Positions 1 to 10,014 of a stretch of DNA of 64,000 nt are shown piece by piece (the stretch's first letter is position 1; each line of letters begins with the position of its first letter). Source of the stretch: Yamagishiella unicocca (Eukaryota > Chlorophyta > Chlorophyceae > Chlamydomonadales > Volvocaceae); NCBI GenBank assembly GCA_003116995.1, contig BDSL01000077.1:310001-374000 (forward strand). The letters run 5' to 3'. The notes under the pieces are model-generated. The model was not told the origin of the DNA, made no database searches, and saw nothing but the letters and a program-made list of their open reading frames with translations. Both the position numbers and the translations under genes were made by a program.

Positions 1-377
1 TGTAGGAAAAAGGGACGTACGTGCGTACGTTCTTGGAATGTCGATGCGTATGCGCGCGTATCAGTCGTTACGGACGGCAATCGAAATAAATAACCGCCTA
101 CGCTACCCGACAACGTGGCGGTCCCCAGTGCAGCGTCACTGGCTGGTGTACGTACTATGCACGAATATATGTACCAGCAGCTACGTAGCCGTAAGCTAGC
201 GGTGTTCGTTCCTTGCTTAGTAAATCACCGTGGGTCTGTGCTGCATTACAGCTCAACTAATAACCAATCATTGTATACGTATTAGGAGAATATGCCGTGG
301 GATAAACCAACCATTTCTGAGTAACGTACCATAAGCATTGCGATAAGATAAGAAAACGTGATGCAGTATGTACTCAC
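1..377. other. Putative intron of the fasciclin gene; no exon recognised
   Basis: The minus-strand fasciclin exon ends at 378 with a good donor (GTGAGT, read on the minus strand at 377-372). The remaining 371 bases to the window edge should therefore be intron or later exon. I see no frame here that continues the FAS1 domain, so the rest of that gene probably lies beyond the left edge. Confidence 0.4.
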
Positions 378-1134
378 AGAGGGGTCAACAAGGTCGTACT
401 AGTGATGGGAGACGGGGTGATGCCGATGAAGAAGGTCAGGTTCATGCGTGTTGTGGCCACGTGGTGCAGCAGCAACTTTTGTAGGAGGACTGGGTCCAGC
501 GCCAACAGCGCATCCGTGTTGGCCAGGCCCAGGGAGGTGGAGAACGCTGCGAACGCCCTGCATTAGTAATGGCACGCGATATGTAATATGTATGATGAAT
601 GAACATATCAAGTAAGAGCGTAATATTAATCATAAACAATGATCGGCTTAAGTAGATACGTAGATAGCTATCGACATGCATGTATGGACAGCAGGAAGAT
701 AGTTGTATTTTCTTTTCAGGTACGATGCAGCACGCAGGAGGTGCGTGCGTGGCTATTCTTCGCTGGGGGCGCTCCCTATCTAGCTACTCCCCCTGCGTTC
801 TACTCCATCCGTCCCTCCTATTCCTATCGACGCAGATATTCCGTCGTAGTACTATCTAATTCTCATTCCAATACCGTGCACGCACATACATACTAAATAT
901 ATCTACTTACGCATCGTTGGGCAGGAAGGCGGTGGTGGAGAGGTTGGGATCTGACAACGCGGTTTCCAGGTTGGCTTTCTTAACAGCCTGCTGGAGCACC
1001 GTAAGGTCGGAGTTGGAGTTGATGTACGCCATGATGCTAGTGTACGGCGCCGCACTGCTGCTGATGGGCGCCAACAGAAGCAGCAGCAGACCTGCACGTA
1101 CGGCAGGGGGGCGTGTAATAATAATAAAGTACAT
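378..1134 (-). CDS. Secreted fasciclin (FAS1) domain protein, 5' part
   Basis: Two minus-strand exons join cleanly. Exon 911-1134 encodes MYFIIITRPPAVRAG, a run of six leucines and a small-residue cleavage region, which looks like a signal peptide, then the start of a FAS1 domain (SDLTVLQQAVKKANLETAL ... TAFLPNDA). The donor GTAAGT at 910 and the acceptor at 559-558 join to exon 378-557. That exon continues the domain with AFAAFSTSLGLANTDALL, then LLQKLLLHHV, the typical H-box region. Splicing restores the NDAAF motif exactly. FAS1 proteins are secreted or surface adhesion and matrix proteins; in volvocine algae (algal-CAM type) they sit in the extracellular matrix. The start at 1134 is an in-frame ATG, but CTGCAC...GCAG at about 1099 could instead be an acceptor with the true first exon upstream. 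The 3' part lies outside the window. Confidence 0.72.
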
Positions 1135-2302
1135 ACATGGTTAAATCCGTTACGATGTTATTTTTAAGACAACCTGGAAACCGCGTTAGTTGTCAGATCC
1201 CAATAATGACATAAGTACATACGTTAGCTAGGGTGTAGTACGTCGTTGCCACCTGCTGCTAGCAGTGATGATTGTACATGCATGTATATGCTTGTATATG
1301 TATATGCTATCTACGTATATGTATAGGATACACGAATTCGGTTGCAGTTCGCTCGTTCATTCCGTGTTTGCTTGTAAATAGGACCCGCACGCACCTCTGG
1401 ACGGCGGATGGATGCATGCTGTGCGCGTGCATGCGTGCTTGGCTGACATGCGTAGGTATATAGTTGCTGGGCCGCACGGCAGGCACATACAGGTATGAAA
1501 ACATGTACAGACTAATAAACAGTACCAGCAGCCCTCATATATTTAAGCGTTCCCAATAGTACAAACTGAATACAGAAGAAAATCATTTTATAGCAGCAGG
1601 CAAGCTAGGCAGGTAGGTCGGCACGCATGCATCGCAGGTAGCTACGTAGCTAGTTTGCTCATTGGGTTCAAGCCCACCATATCAAAATAATTCGTGCATC
1701 AAGCAAGTAAGTACCTGCCGCAAGTGGCAAAGGGCATGTGGCGGCCCGAGACATCTTCACTCGCTCTATCTGCTTTATTTTGGTTGTTCGGTTGAACTGA
1801 TGATGTGTTGCCAGATACGAACCACGCACTCGCTCGCTCAGTCCTTCCTTGATCTTCGATAAATATATAGCTGCGAGTTTAGCCATGCAGCAAGGGTCGT
1901 GCCAATAATGATGGAACAGTCATATATCAAAAGAACACGCATGGCATAATGCGAGAAATAGGGAACATGAATGTACATATTGGTAATCTAGATAGTAATA
2001 GGAAAACTAGTACCTATCACCCGATGGCATAAACGTGTCGGTTAGGGGTCGTTTTGGCTGACCGAGGGTGTCCCCCTGTAAACGGGTACCAGGTTTACAA
2101 ACCATGTGTTTTGGTACCCTTGCCTCAGTACCCCAAACGGGGTTTAATGCTCGTTAACCGAAGATAACCCACCCGATAACCGACCCCATATGGAGAGGTT
2201 AACCCTGGTTACCCAGCCCAACCCGGCCTGGTTGTACAGCAGCAACGACAGATTGGCATCCATTCTGGTGTATTACAAAATATATAGGACCAGCTGCACA
2301 GC
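1135..2302. other. Gene-poor spacer with AT-richer sequence
   Basis: No exon with recognisable homology was seen on either strand; the short ORFs have no domain signature. At 2038-2185 a ~145-bp stretch begins GTCGGTTA and ends TAACCGAC with several GGTACC and TTAACC words between. It could be a short non-autonomous inverted-repeat element, but the arms are too short to be sure. Confidence 0.4.
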
Positions 2303-2425
2303 TGTCCACGCTGTCACCCGCCGCCCGCACACATACATCTGTCCACGCTGTCACCCGCCGCCTGCACACGTCTGTCCACGCTGTCACCCGCACACGTCTG
2401 TCCACACTGTCACCCGCCACCCACA
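2303..2425. repeat. Minisatellite, ~26-37 bp unit, four copies
   Basis: Four tandem units start with CTGTCCACGCTGTCACCCG and end in CACACGT or a variant. The second and third units differ mainly by loss of a CCGCCTG segment. The array makes long open frames on both strands, which should not be read as genes. Confidence 0.8.
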
Positions 2426-2547
2426 AAAAGGTACACCAAGAAACTTGCCCTTCCATGCTGTCTATGTTGTCCCGATCAATACCTGTCACCCTGCCGCCCT
2501 GCTATTTATGATGCCCTATCATGGACACGGAGCGTGGTTCGAAAATG

Positions 2548-3315
2548 TCATGGTGCATGCACAGCATACATATAAAAAGCACACTGTATCCCTGCCATCC
2601 CTGCAACCCAGCCAGGTACACCTTCTAATCCTTGCCCTTGCCCTTGCCGTTGCCCTTGCCGTTGCCCTTGCCGTTGCCCTTGCTGCTGTATGTTTTTACC
2701 AACCAGACCATATGCTCCGTTATCAGCGGGCGCTTTTGACACCCCTTTGCCAGGGACCTTCCCCCGCCCTCTTTGGGATGCCACCACAGGCATGTTGCAA
2801 CTTGGCCGGCGTGGAGCTTCAAGCTTGGCCTGCTGCATGCCCAGCAGGGCCGGAATTTCGTCACCCTCATCATCGGAGCAGCTCTCCTCCTCGCTCTCCT
2901 CCTCGCTCTCCTCCTCACTTTCCTCCTCGCAGTCCTCCTCGCCCACCTTGGTAACCGGCTGGCTCCCTTCTTCACGCTCCCCCGTGCCCCCGTCACTACT
3001 CCTTGCAGTCCTCCGCGCCCTCACCAGCCATCCACATACACTGTACAGCGGCATTATCGGCTGTTGCAGTGCCATCCTGCACCGTGCACGCGCTGCGACG
3101 GCACGCAATGTCTCCACGTCCAAGCCAGTGCAAGCAGCCCCCGTGTATACGTATAGTGCATATTTACGTTCCGCAACTTTGAAGACGCGTGTACTGTATG
3201 TTATCGTATATCGAACGAAGGCCTGTCCCTGCCTACCCATGCTGGCGTTTATAATAGTCGACATGAAACCGATAATGTCCAAAACAGGAAAAGCGATTAT
3301 CAACACAATACCCAT
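2548..3315 (-). CDS. Hypothetical acidic-repeat ORF (doubtful)
   Basis: An ATG-started 255-codon minus-strand frame. It contains a central acidic block (EEESEEESEEESEEES, about residues 130-147) followed by a basic/glutamine C-terminal part (QGQR repeats) encoded by the 2631-2685 minisatellite. No family is recognised. Open frames of similar length overlap it on the plus strand (2190-2954, 2690-3391), which shows that repeats and base composition keep this region open in several frames. There is no intron and no supporting motif, so it may not be a gene. Confidence 0.18.
   Translation of the reverse strand: MGIVLIIAFPVLDIIGFMSTIINASMGRQGQAFVRYTITYSTRVFKVAERKYALYVYTGAACTGLDVETLRAVAARARCRMALQQPIMPLYSVCGWLVRARRTARSSDGGTGEREEGSQPVTKVGEEDCEEESEEESEEESEEESCSDDEGDEIPALLGMQQAKLEAPRRPSCNMPVVASQRGRGKVPGKGVSKAPADNGAYGLVGKNIQQQGQRQGQRQGQRQGQGQGLEGVPGWVAGMAGIQCAFYMYAVHAP
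2631..2685. repeat. 12-bp tandem repeat (GTTGCCCTTGCC)
   Basis: Four to five near-perfect 12-bp units, flanked by degenerate CTTGCC words. Confidence 0.85.
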
Positions 3316-3437
3316 GCATTGCGTGTTTCGTTATCCGATTGTGCTTAGCGCGCGTTGCAAACATTCACTTGGTAAGCCCTATGGCAGTTGAATCGTCGTA
3401 AGAGGCTCTTTCAAAACCCAACGAGGTCCTGTCATCG

Positions 3438-3530
3438 GCCCGGGGGGACCCCAAGGCCGGGGGGACCCCAAGGCCGGGGTGACCCCAAGGCCGCGGCGGG
3501 CGGACCCCAAGGCCGGGCGGACCCCAAGGC
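3438..3530. repeat. GC-rich minisatellite (GGACCCCAAGGCCGGG)
   Basis: Five tandem units of 16-19 bp around the core GACCCCAAGGCC, with small length changes between units. Confidence 0.85.
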
Positions 3531-5400
3531 CTTAACTAAGTCGTAGCTCCTATGCACGCCCTCGCAGGCCTGCGCGCGACAGAGGTAACCTGCGTGCGCG
3601 AGGTAACCCCTCGAGGTACCCCCTCGCTCGCAGGCAGCACGCAGGCCTATCTCCGGCGTTTACGACTTACGAGCTAGCTTTCTTATGACACCTTTGTTGT
3701 AGCCTCTTATGATACCCTTTACGAAGGCTCTGCGTATGCGTGTTTACAAGGAGTGTTTAAACACGATCCGGCTAGCTGCCATAGGGAAGCATTTTCCTGC
3801 TGCGTGCGTGGCGAGTCTGAATCTATTGAGGCCGATCTATTCCCGCGCTGTAAGACAGAGCGCGCGCATATGTACGTATAGTACGCGCGCATATGTACGT
3901 ATATACTATCTAGTTACCCAGCGTGCAGTTTTCGATGCGTGTAATTCCTCGGCCCAGCATAAACCGCGCGGTACGCGGCCTTGTGCGGCAGTGGATGCAC
4001 CACAAAACGCACTGCTGGCTCTGTGTGCTTTGCAGCTATCTGGCGGCGTCCTGAAGCATCGATCGTGGAGCCGCGCGCGCGCGTGAAGCGCCAATCAAGG
4101 AAATGACACAGCGAATGTACGCTGGTGACACACTCTTGCGGGAGAACGGCACCCATCCGAAATTATTTTTTTCCGGTGTAATATTTATAAAGAGGCATCC
4201 TTCCTTACCTTGAAACCAAATATCCGTTTGTGGCGACGGCTGCGCAGCGAGCTGCTGCTGGCGACCTCGATACGTCAGATCCTCCAACTGCAGTGGTGTA
4301 AGAGGAAAATGAAATGATGTTAGGCTGTCCATTATACGTGCGTATAGTAGGCAGCGGGCAGCTGCAGGGTTCCAGCGGTGATTCGAATTTCAATCTGGGC
4401 ATTCAGCACCAAAGCGTGATTATATACCTTGATTGCATTCCCACAAGCGGTTGGGCTGAGTTGGGCTGAGTGATTTTACTCTACCTGAGCCAGGTATGTA
4501 TGTATATCACCTAAAAAACGGAGCTCGTATTCAGGTAAGGCCCGGTCATACGCACGTGCGTGCGTTGTGCGGCACGTATACGCGTATACGTCCAGTACGT
4601 ACCGTACGTCGCTTTTATCGAATGCATGCTCCAGACATAAGCATGCATCAGCCCACTGTAACCTCTCATCCTCATCAGCGTCGTACTGGGTTCAGCCGGC
4701 GCTTGTGGACACTGTAAACATTCTGAAATTACAAAACAAATCGAGGCCGGGCAAATAAACCTATCGATGACAATGTGACAACAAGTACCAATTCCGTGGC
4801 CGACAGACACGACGAACGAACCGCACACATTGCACGAAGCAGCGGGGTAGGGTGGCAATAGAAGAGCAGTCAAAGGCCCACCACCACAGCAGATGGCGGG
4901 ATCACAAGAAACGAAGCCGCAATGCACAACCCAGAGAAGTGCCTGCCAGCAGCGAAAGGAAGCCGAGGCTAGTACAAAGGGCATTCAGAAATCGCGAGCC
5001 GAGTTCCACAGCCAGTACCCACACAAATGGACAAAAAAACAAGGTCGACAAAGACCACGGCTCGCCGGCCGGCGAATGGTGGGCCGCGGCCCACCATTTG
5101 CAGAACTTTGAGGCTCTTTTACGCCCTTCTGATAGTCGGTCCTGTGCAAACTGACACCTCATTTTCACAAAATATAGAACATTACTGGTTGGAAAACTGT
5201 CGGCCGTATATCCGATGACTAGTCCTCAAGTGGCGGGAATAGGGCTCACATTTTGGTGGGCATCCTCTAAGGCCAGGGCGGAGCCTTTTCAACTATACTA
5301 ATAGTACATAGAGGAATTTCTAGCTGCTGCGAGCCGAGTCGAGTCGATCGAGTGAACGTACGTCACGTGAAATGAAAACTTTTAATAGCGCGCAAGAACA
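3531..5400. other. Spacer without recognised genes
   Basis: No recognisable protein homology on either strand. Frames such as 3709-4086 (+), 4511-4984 (-) and 4852-5154 (+) are open by chance or are unknown. Short palindromes are present: ACGTATACGCGTATACGT at 4574-4591, and the 24-bp palindrome listed separately. Confidence 0.35.
5075..5098. repeat. 24-bp perfect palindrome
   Basis: Sequence centred on GGGCCGCGGCCC with flanking AATGGT/ACCATT arms; it reads identically on both strands with no loop. Function unknown. Confidence 0.85.
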
Positions 5401-6684
5401 ACAAAGACGGGAACCGTCTTCTTCGTGAAGCAGATGATCGTGAATGTTATTTTCGGTTTAGCATGCGTGGATGGAAGGGCGTGTGGAGGATGGGATCCCG
5501 TGCTGTCCTTGACTTGACTGGCCTCGGTGTACCCAGGGGTAGCTGGGTTGCCATCCTTCTGGGGAGCCCTCTGTTTTGCATACGTCAGGCTGGAAGTTGT
5601 CATGTGGTCCTGGGGCCTCTAGCATTGGCTCGTCTTTTCCAGTGGTGGGCCTTGGCGTGCCCAGGCAGGGGTGCTTGGGTTGTCTTTCTTGTCAGGGTCC
5701 ACTGTGTTGGGCGAGGTGAGGTGTCAAGTGTTTCGGGTGGCTTTCGGGGCGTCTGCTGGCTGCTAGCGCTGTCATCTCGTATAGTGCGCGCGGTGATTTC
5801 TGGGTCTTCCCCCTTGGGTTTGGCCCGGCTTGCCTCTGTTGAGTCCAGGACAAGGCCCCCTTTCTTGTCCTGGGTAAATCGGGCTTGAGGCCACGTAAAC
5901 ATTTGATTTGTTGCGTTGCGACGGAGGTATGTAAGGTACCTTAGATACCGGCCCCCAGCCTGTATCGTGAGGCGGCGTACCAGCGTAGTGCACGCATTCA
6001 CGCGGTTTTCTCAGTTGGCGCTCTCTTACATCGCCCCCCGTCTGCTACCATAATTTTATAGCCAACCCAATGTGGTACCACGGACATGCTGCTATTCCTG
6101 TTGCGTTGTAGGGCACTGTGAGTTGCGCTCGTCCGGCCCACCTGCTCTAAAAAACGCCCGTTAGGGGTATCCATTGTTTTGCATCTGCCAGTCGGCAATC
6201 CCGTCCGTTCGCGGCTGCTGTTTCCCGGACATTTTGCGATCTTCTTGCGCGCAGCTTCCCAGCCCCCGCTGTAAATTTTGTGTACTGGGGCCTTTTATTG
6301 TGCTCCCGGCTAAGCGGAAATACGGCCCGTCTGGGCTATTTCTCCAGCCACTACTTTTCCGCATCGGCGGTATAATATACGGGCTCGGTGCTCGTATTAC
6401 ACGGTCCCGGCCCTCTCCACATACTCTTGTAATACTCGCATTCTCCACATACGATCTCGGCTTTTATAAGCAGGGAATGGCATGATGAGCATCCTCCGCG
6501 CGGCTTCCCCACGCTCGCTTGTATTTTTGCCTATTAGGGGGTTCCGTTCTGCAATCAGCCATGTGGTTCGGCTTTGCGTGGGTGGAGTTCATCTGGCCAA
6601 AATACGAACAGTTTATTCGGCATCGGCGGTAGATTTAGACGGTCTCGTCTGGGGAAAATCTCGCTACAATGGTCTGCGGTGGTG
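5401..6684. other. Repeat-derived region, possible old retroelement or subtelomeric remnants
   Basis: No identifiable reverse transcriptase or other domain. A TTCTTGTCCTGGGT...CTTGAGGCC...AACAT segment at 5869-5902 recurs in diverged form at 7850-7891. A 28-bp stretch at 5737-5764 recurs at 54401-54429. Minus-strand frames are lysine/arginine-rich, for example 6915-7157, which starts MGQTTTQITGQKSPPSPAGK. These traits suit decayed repeats but do not identify a family. Confidence 0.35.
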
Positions 6685-6919
6685 GACTTCTGGGCCCGCC
6701 TCAGTGCGTTTGCGGAGCTGGGGCTGGCCCCCCGCGGGTGGGGGGCCGTCCCGTCCGGTCACCCCTTCCTCGCCGCCTCGCCCGCGGGGGAGGTGGTCTT
6801 CATGGGCCGCCCGGGTGCCGAGGAGTTGCCCAACGGTTGACTCGGGTGCCTTTTTGTGGGCGGGTTTGGGTATGGGGCCTGGGGCCCCCGCTCTGCTTTA
6901 TTTTGTGGGTGCTTTTAGG
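6685..6919 (+). repeat. Direct repeat, copy 1
   Basis: About 235 bp beginning GACTTCTGGGCCCGCCTCAG and running to GTGGGTGCTTTTAGG. It matches copy 2 at 7261-7509 with scattered substitutions (CATGGGCCGC versus CACGGGCCGC; GGTTTGGGTATGG versus TGTTTGGGTTATGG). This copy passes into TATGGGGC where copy 2 passes into telomeric repeats. Confidence 0.85.
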
Positions 6920-7260
6920 ATATGGGGCTTGGGGCCCCCGTTTTGCCGGGACGTACGCGCTCCTCGCGTCTCGCTGCTGGCTTGGTGCAGGTGATTCGTG
7001 TTTTCTGGACGCGCTCGTGCTCCTCCCTGTGCTTTGAGTTGATTGTGCGTGCTGCCTTCTCCGTGTCCTCGTGTTTAGCTGCCTTCGGCTTTTGCCCCTT
7101 CCCGGCCGGTGAGGGCGGGCTCTTTTGCCCAGTGATCTGTGTCGTGGTCTGACCCATCGGGCCCGCCTGGTTGCGCTTCCGCGCTTGTAGCCGTTCAGGC
7201 TCCCTTGTACGGTAATACTCGCATTCTGCGGTGGTGCGGGTGTGCGCAGCGGTGACGGCA
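6920..7260. other. Spacer between the two direct repeats
   Basis: The minus strand carries an ATG-started 80-codon frame (7157 to 6915), rich in Lys/Gln/Thr. It could be the start of a retroelement ORF, but no diagnostic motif is present. No other feature seen. Confidence 0.3.
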
Positions 7261-7509
7261 GACTTCTGGGCCCGCCTCAGTGCGTTTGCCGAGCTGGGGC
7301 TGGCCCCCCGCGGGTGGGGGGCCGTCCCGTCCGATCACCGCTTCCTCGCCGCCTCGCCCGCGTGGTAGGTGGTCTTCACGGGCCGCCCGGGTGCCGAGGA
7401 GTTGCCCGACGGTTGACTCGCGTGCGGCTTTGTGGGCGTGTTTGGGTTATGGGGCCTGGTGCCCCCGCTCTGCTTTCTTTTGTGGGTGCTTTTGTGGGTG
7501 CTTTTAGGG
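7261..7509 (+). repeat. Direct repeat, copy 2, leading into telomeric repeats
   Basis: Second copy of the 6685-6919 unit. It carries an extra tandem GTGGGTGCTTTT before entering the TTTTAGGG array at 7502. Confidence 0.85.
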
Positions 7510-7539
7510 TTTAGGGTTTTAGGGTTTAGGGTTTTAGGG
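7502..7539 (+). repeat. Interstitial telomeric array, alternating TTTTAGGG and TTTAGGG
   Basis: Five units in strict order 8-7-8-7-8 bp: TTTTAGGG, TTTAGGG, TTTTAGGG, TTTAGGG, TTTTAGGG. TTTTAGGG is the known Chlamydomonas telomere repeat and TTTAGGG is the plant-type repeat. The array is internal (the window continues for 56 kb) and directly follows repeat copy 2. Confidence 0.9.
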
Positions 7540-8700
7540 TTATCGGCAAAGTGCGCAAATTATGAGGTGCTGTAAGCCGCAGTAATTAGTATTATGAGGC
7601 TGGAATTACGACGCAAGGAAGAGTTATAATTGCCCGAATTCCGGGGCCGCGCGAGTACCGCGGCACGCGGGGTACCCGCGCCCCCTGACAAGGACACATG
7701 TATGGAAATGCCAAGTGTAATGGAATTGCAGTGAGCCGTAGAGTCGTAGCACGTGGGCAGTACAATTCAATTCCAGCAAATTCCAGCGAATTCGCGCGCG
7801 GCCTGGCTGTCGCATGGTGAGGCCCGGCGGTGAGGCCCGGCATGGGCCTTTCTTCTTGTCCTGGGTTCGCCCGGACTTGAGGCCTTTTAACATCTCATCA
7901 GCATGGGTTCTTGTAACGTGCCAAAACTTACGATCTGGCAGGTTACAGGGACTCAGGGTTCTCGCTTCAGTCTCTTTCGTTCCATAGGCGATATCCGCAC
8001 GATCTATTTGATCATAAGGCGCGGGAGGAGGGTCATGCATGTTGTATTGTTCGAACGATCATTCGTAATAACCGCAGGTGCGCGCGACGACCGCAATTCC
8101 CAGTTTCGAACTGGGAGAAATTTACACTTACTTTCGAACTAAGGGCCCAACCTTGCGTGGTGCGCCCGCCCACTCCTATGTTCCTAGAAACACGTCCAGA
8201 CGTGTCACGGGGTTCGTAAACCGGGAAAAGGCAGGCCTAGACCCAAAAAAGTGATAAACGTGGTAAGGATTGTAGCGGATGTAGTAATATTTTCCTACTT
8301 TGCTCAATCTCGTGCATGAAAACGCAAATTGCAGTCGGCCACGTACGGCCTCGGTATCGGAAGCCATCGAAGAGCTCGAAGCAACCAACCGCTCGTAGGT
8401 GCTTATACTCGAAAGCCACCAGCTGTTTAGATACAAGCAAAACGTACCTAGCTCTATATGCGCGCGCAGACAGTAAAGCTCGACCAGGAGTGTTTGTCGT
8501 ATTGTGCCAACAGATTTTGGCAATTATTGTTATCACCAGTTTTCGGGCCGAGTATGTTACAATACTGCCAAGCACTAATTCAACCCGGTCGACCACGGCC
8601 ATAGCTGAACCGCAGAACCGGCCAAGCTGTTGTCGAGCGTGCGATGCATTCAAGGAGCACGCTATCAGGGTTGTAGATAAACGTTCGAATAATGACCGAC
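7540..8700. other. Spacer, no recognised gene
   Basis: Nothing with recognisable homology on either strand. The segment near 7850-7891 is related to the repeat at 5869-5902. Confidence 0.35.
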
Positions 8701-8728
8701 CGTCCGGTCCGGTCGACCGGACCGGACG
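8701..8728. repeat. 28-bp perfect palindrome
   Basis: Self-complementary block of CGGTC/GACCG words centred on GTCGAC, with no loop. Confidence 0.88.
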
Positions 8729-8811
8729 CTCTTTCTGCGCACTCTCTCCTGCTCATGATTGTTATGCGGTATAGCTTTTTGGAATGTCGAAAACATCTAG
8801 AGACAGGTCAG

Positions 8812-8863
8812 ATCATCATTACCGGTATTGCAATACCGGTATTGCAATACCGGTAATGATGAT
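8812..8863. repeat. 52-bp perfect palindrome
   Basis: The outer arms read ATCATCATTACCGGTATTGC. Inside, ATTGCAATACCGGT words are repeated so that the whole 52 bp equals its own reverse complement with no spacer. It could extrude as a cruciform, or be a head-to-head terminus of a small element. No function assigned. Confidence 0.92.
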
Positions 8864-8930
8864 ACCTCGCATAGCTACTGTAGCTCCTTGCGTTTGAAAC
8901 CGTTACCATCCCTAGCCCCGCGGGGCCGGT

Positions 8931-9120
8931 GACCGGTCCGGTCGCGAAGCTAATTGTACCGTTCGGACCCACTGCTGCTCCCGCGGCGGGTTCTGTAACG
9001 CAAACACTCAAACATGTTATTTTCCGGTCGGCGACCGGTCCGTCGCTCGCGGAGCCGATTGTACCGCCGTTCTGACCCACTGCCACTGCCGCTCCCGCGG
9101 AGGGTTCTGTAACGCAAAAA
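8931..9120 (+). repeat. Imperfect tandem duplication (~85-90 bp units, ~100 bp apart)
   Basis: Two copies (about 8931-9010 and 9033-9120) share GACCGGTCCG at the start, AATTGTACCG or GATTGTACCG and GACCCACTGC inside, and GGTTCTGTAACGCAAA at the end. The second has insertions of a few bases. Confidence 0.8.
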
Positions 9121-9663
9121 CGTGGTGATTTGGGGTGGCCGATATGAGTGCCAGAGCAGCGGCTGTATGTCCCGCCACACACTAGCGTAATTGCAAGGTG
9201 GACGGACACGATTACTGTAGACCCGCAGCGCCTGTTTCGTGCTTCTGCGTCCAGCGAGGGAACTACATATCTGCCTGCTCGATGCTTAGTGTATCCGACT
9301 GATCCTGGAGGGAGATGTAGATGCCATCCCTTATCATGGAGGGGTCACGGGCGGTAGCACCATGGACATGGGGGGAGGTTTCGATAGATGGAGGTGGCCG
9401 CCGAGTCCTGCAGGCACATGCCCCATCCTGCATTGCGGGGAAGTCATTCGCTCGCCCGCAGCCCACTGTAAAGAAACTCATGCAGATAACCACTGCTAAC
9501 CCTGATAATATTTGAAGTACCTGGCTTCATCTGGGTCACCATGCATGTGCGATGGCGCTCGAGATCGACCGGCTAAGTTGTAAGTAAGGCCCAGCCAGGC
9601 GCAGCAGGTACATGAATCAGAGCGAGGAGCAGTCCACAATCTCAAGCATGCCTTTTTAGCGCT
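9121..9663. other. Spacer, no recognised gene
   Basis: Short frames only, on both strands, without motifs or homology. Confidence 0.35.
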
Positions 9664-9790
9664 TGTTGTTAGCGCCCTTTGCTTCGCGTTGCGCCACGCA
9701 CATCGTTAGCGCCCTTTGCTTCGCGTTGCGCCACGCACATCGTTAGCGCCCTTTGCTTCGCGTTGCGCCACGCGTTGCGCCACGCACATC
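9664..9790 (+). repeat. 37-bp tandem repeat, three copies plus partial
   Basis: Units run GTTAGCGCCCTTTGCTTCGC then GTTGCGCCACGCACATC, nearly identical and directly abutting, with a final partial unit. No unique spacers lie between the units, so this is a minisatellite. Confidence 0.88.
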
Positions 9791-10014
9791 TCACCTTTGC
9801 GCGCGCGACCTTCCAAGGCATTTCCTATTGCTGCTTGATACGTTGCCACGCATATCTTTGCCACTCCATGCTACATTATATTTGTTAACATCAGTTACTT
9901 GACAAAGTAGAGCGAGGCCGATTTCCATGCGTGGGCCATCACCTCTCACCAACCTAGCGACCAACGTGAAAAAACTATCACTGTGTAACAGTGACTCTAA
10001 CAGTTACTATCAAT

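Noticed and set aside
2190..3391. Three long overlapping frames on both strands (about 230-255 codons)
   Set aside because: Driven by minisatellites with periods divisible by three and GC bias; no domain, no splice structure. Only the acidic minus-strand frame was kept, at low confidence.
9664..9790. Evenly spaced repeat resembling a CRISPR array
   Set aside because: The units abut directly with no unique spacers, and the genome is eukaryotic.
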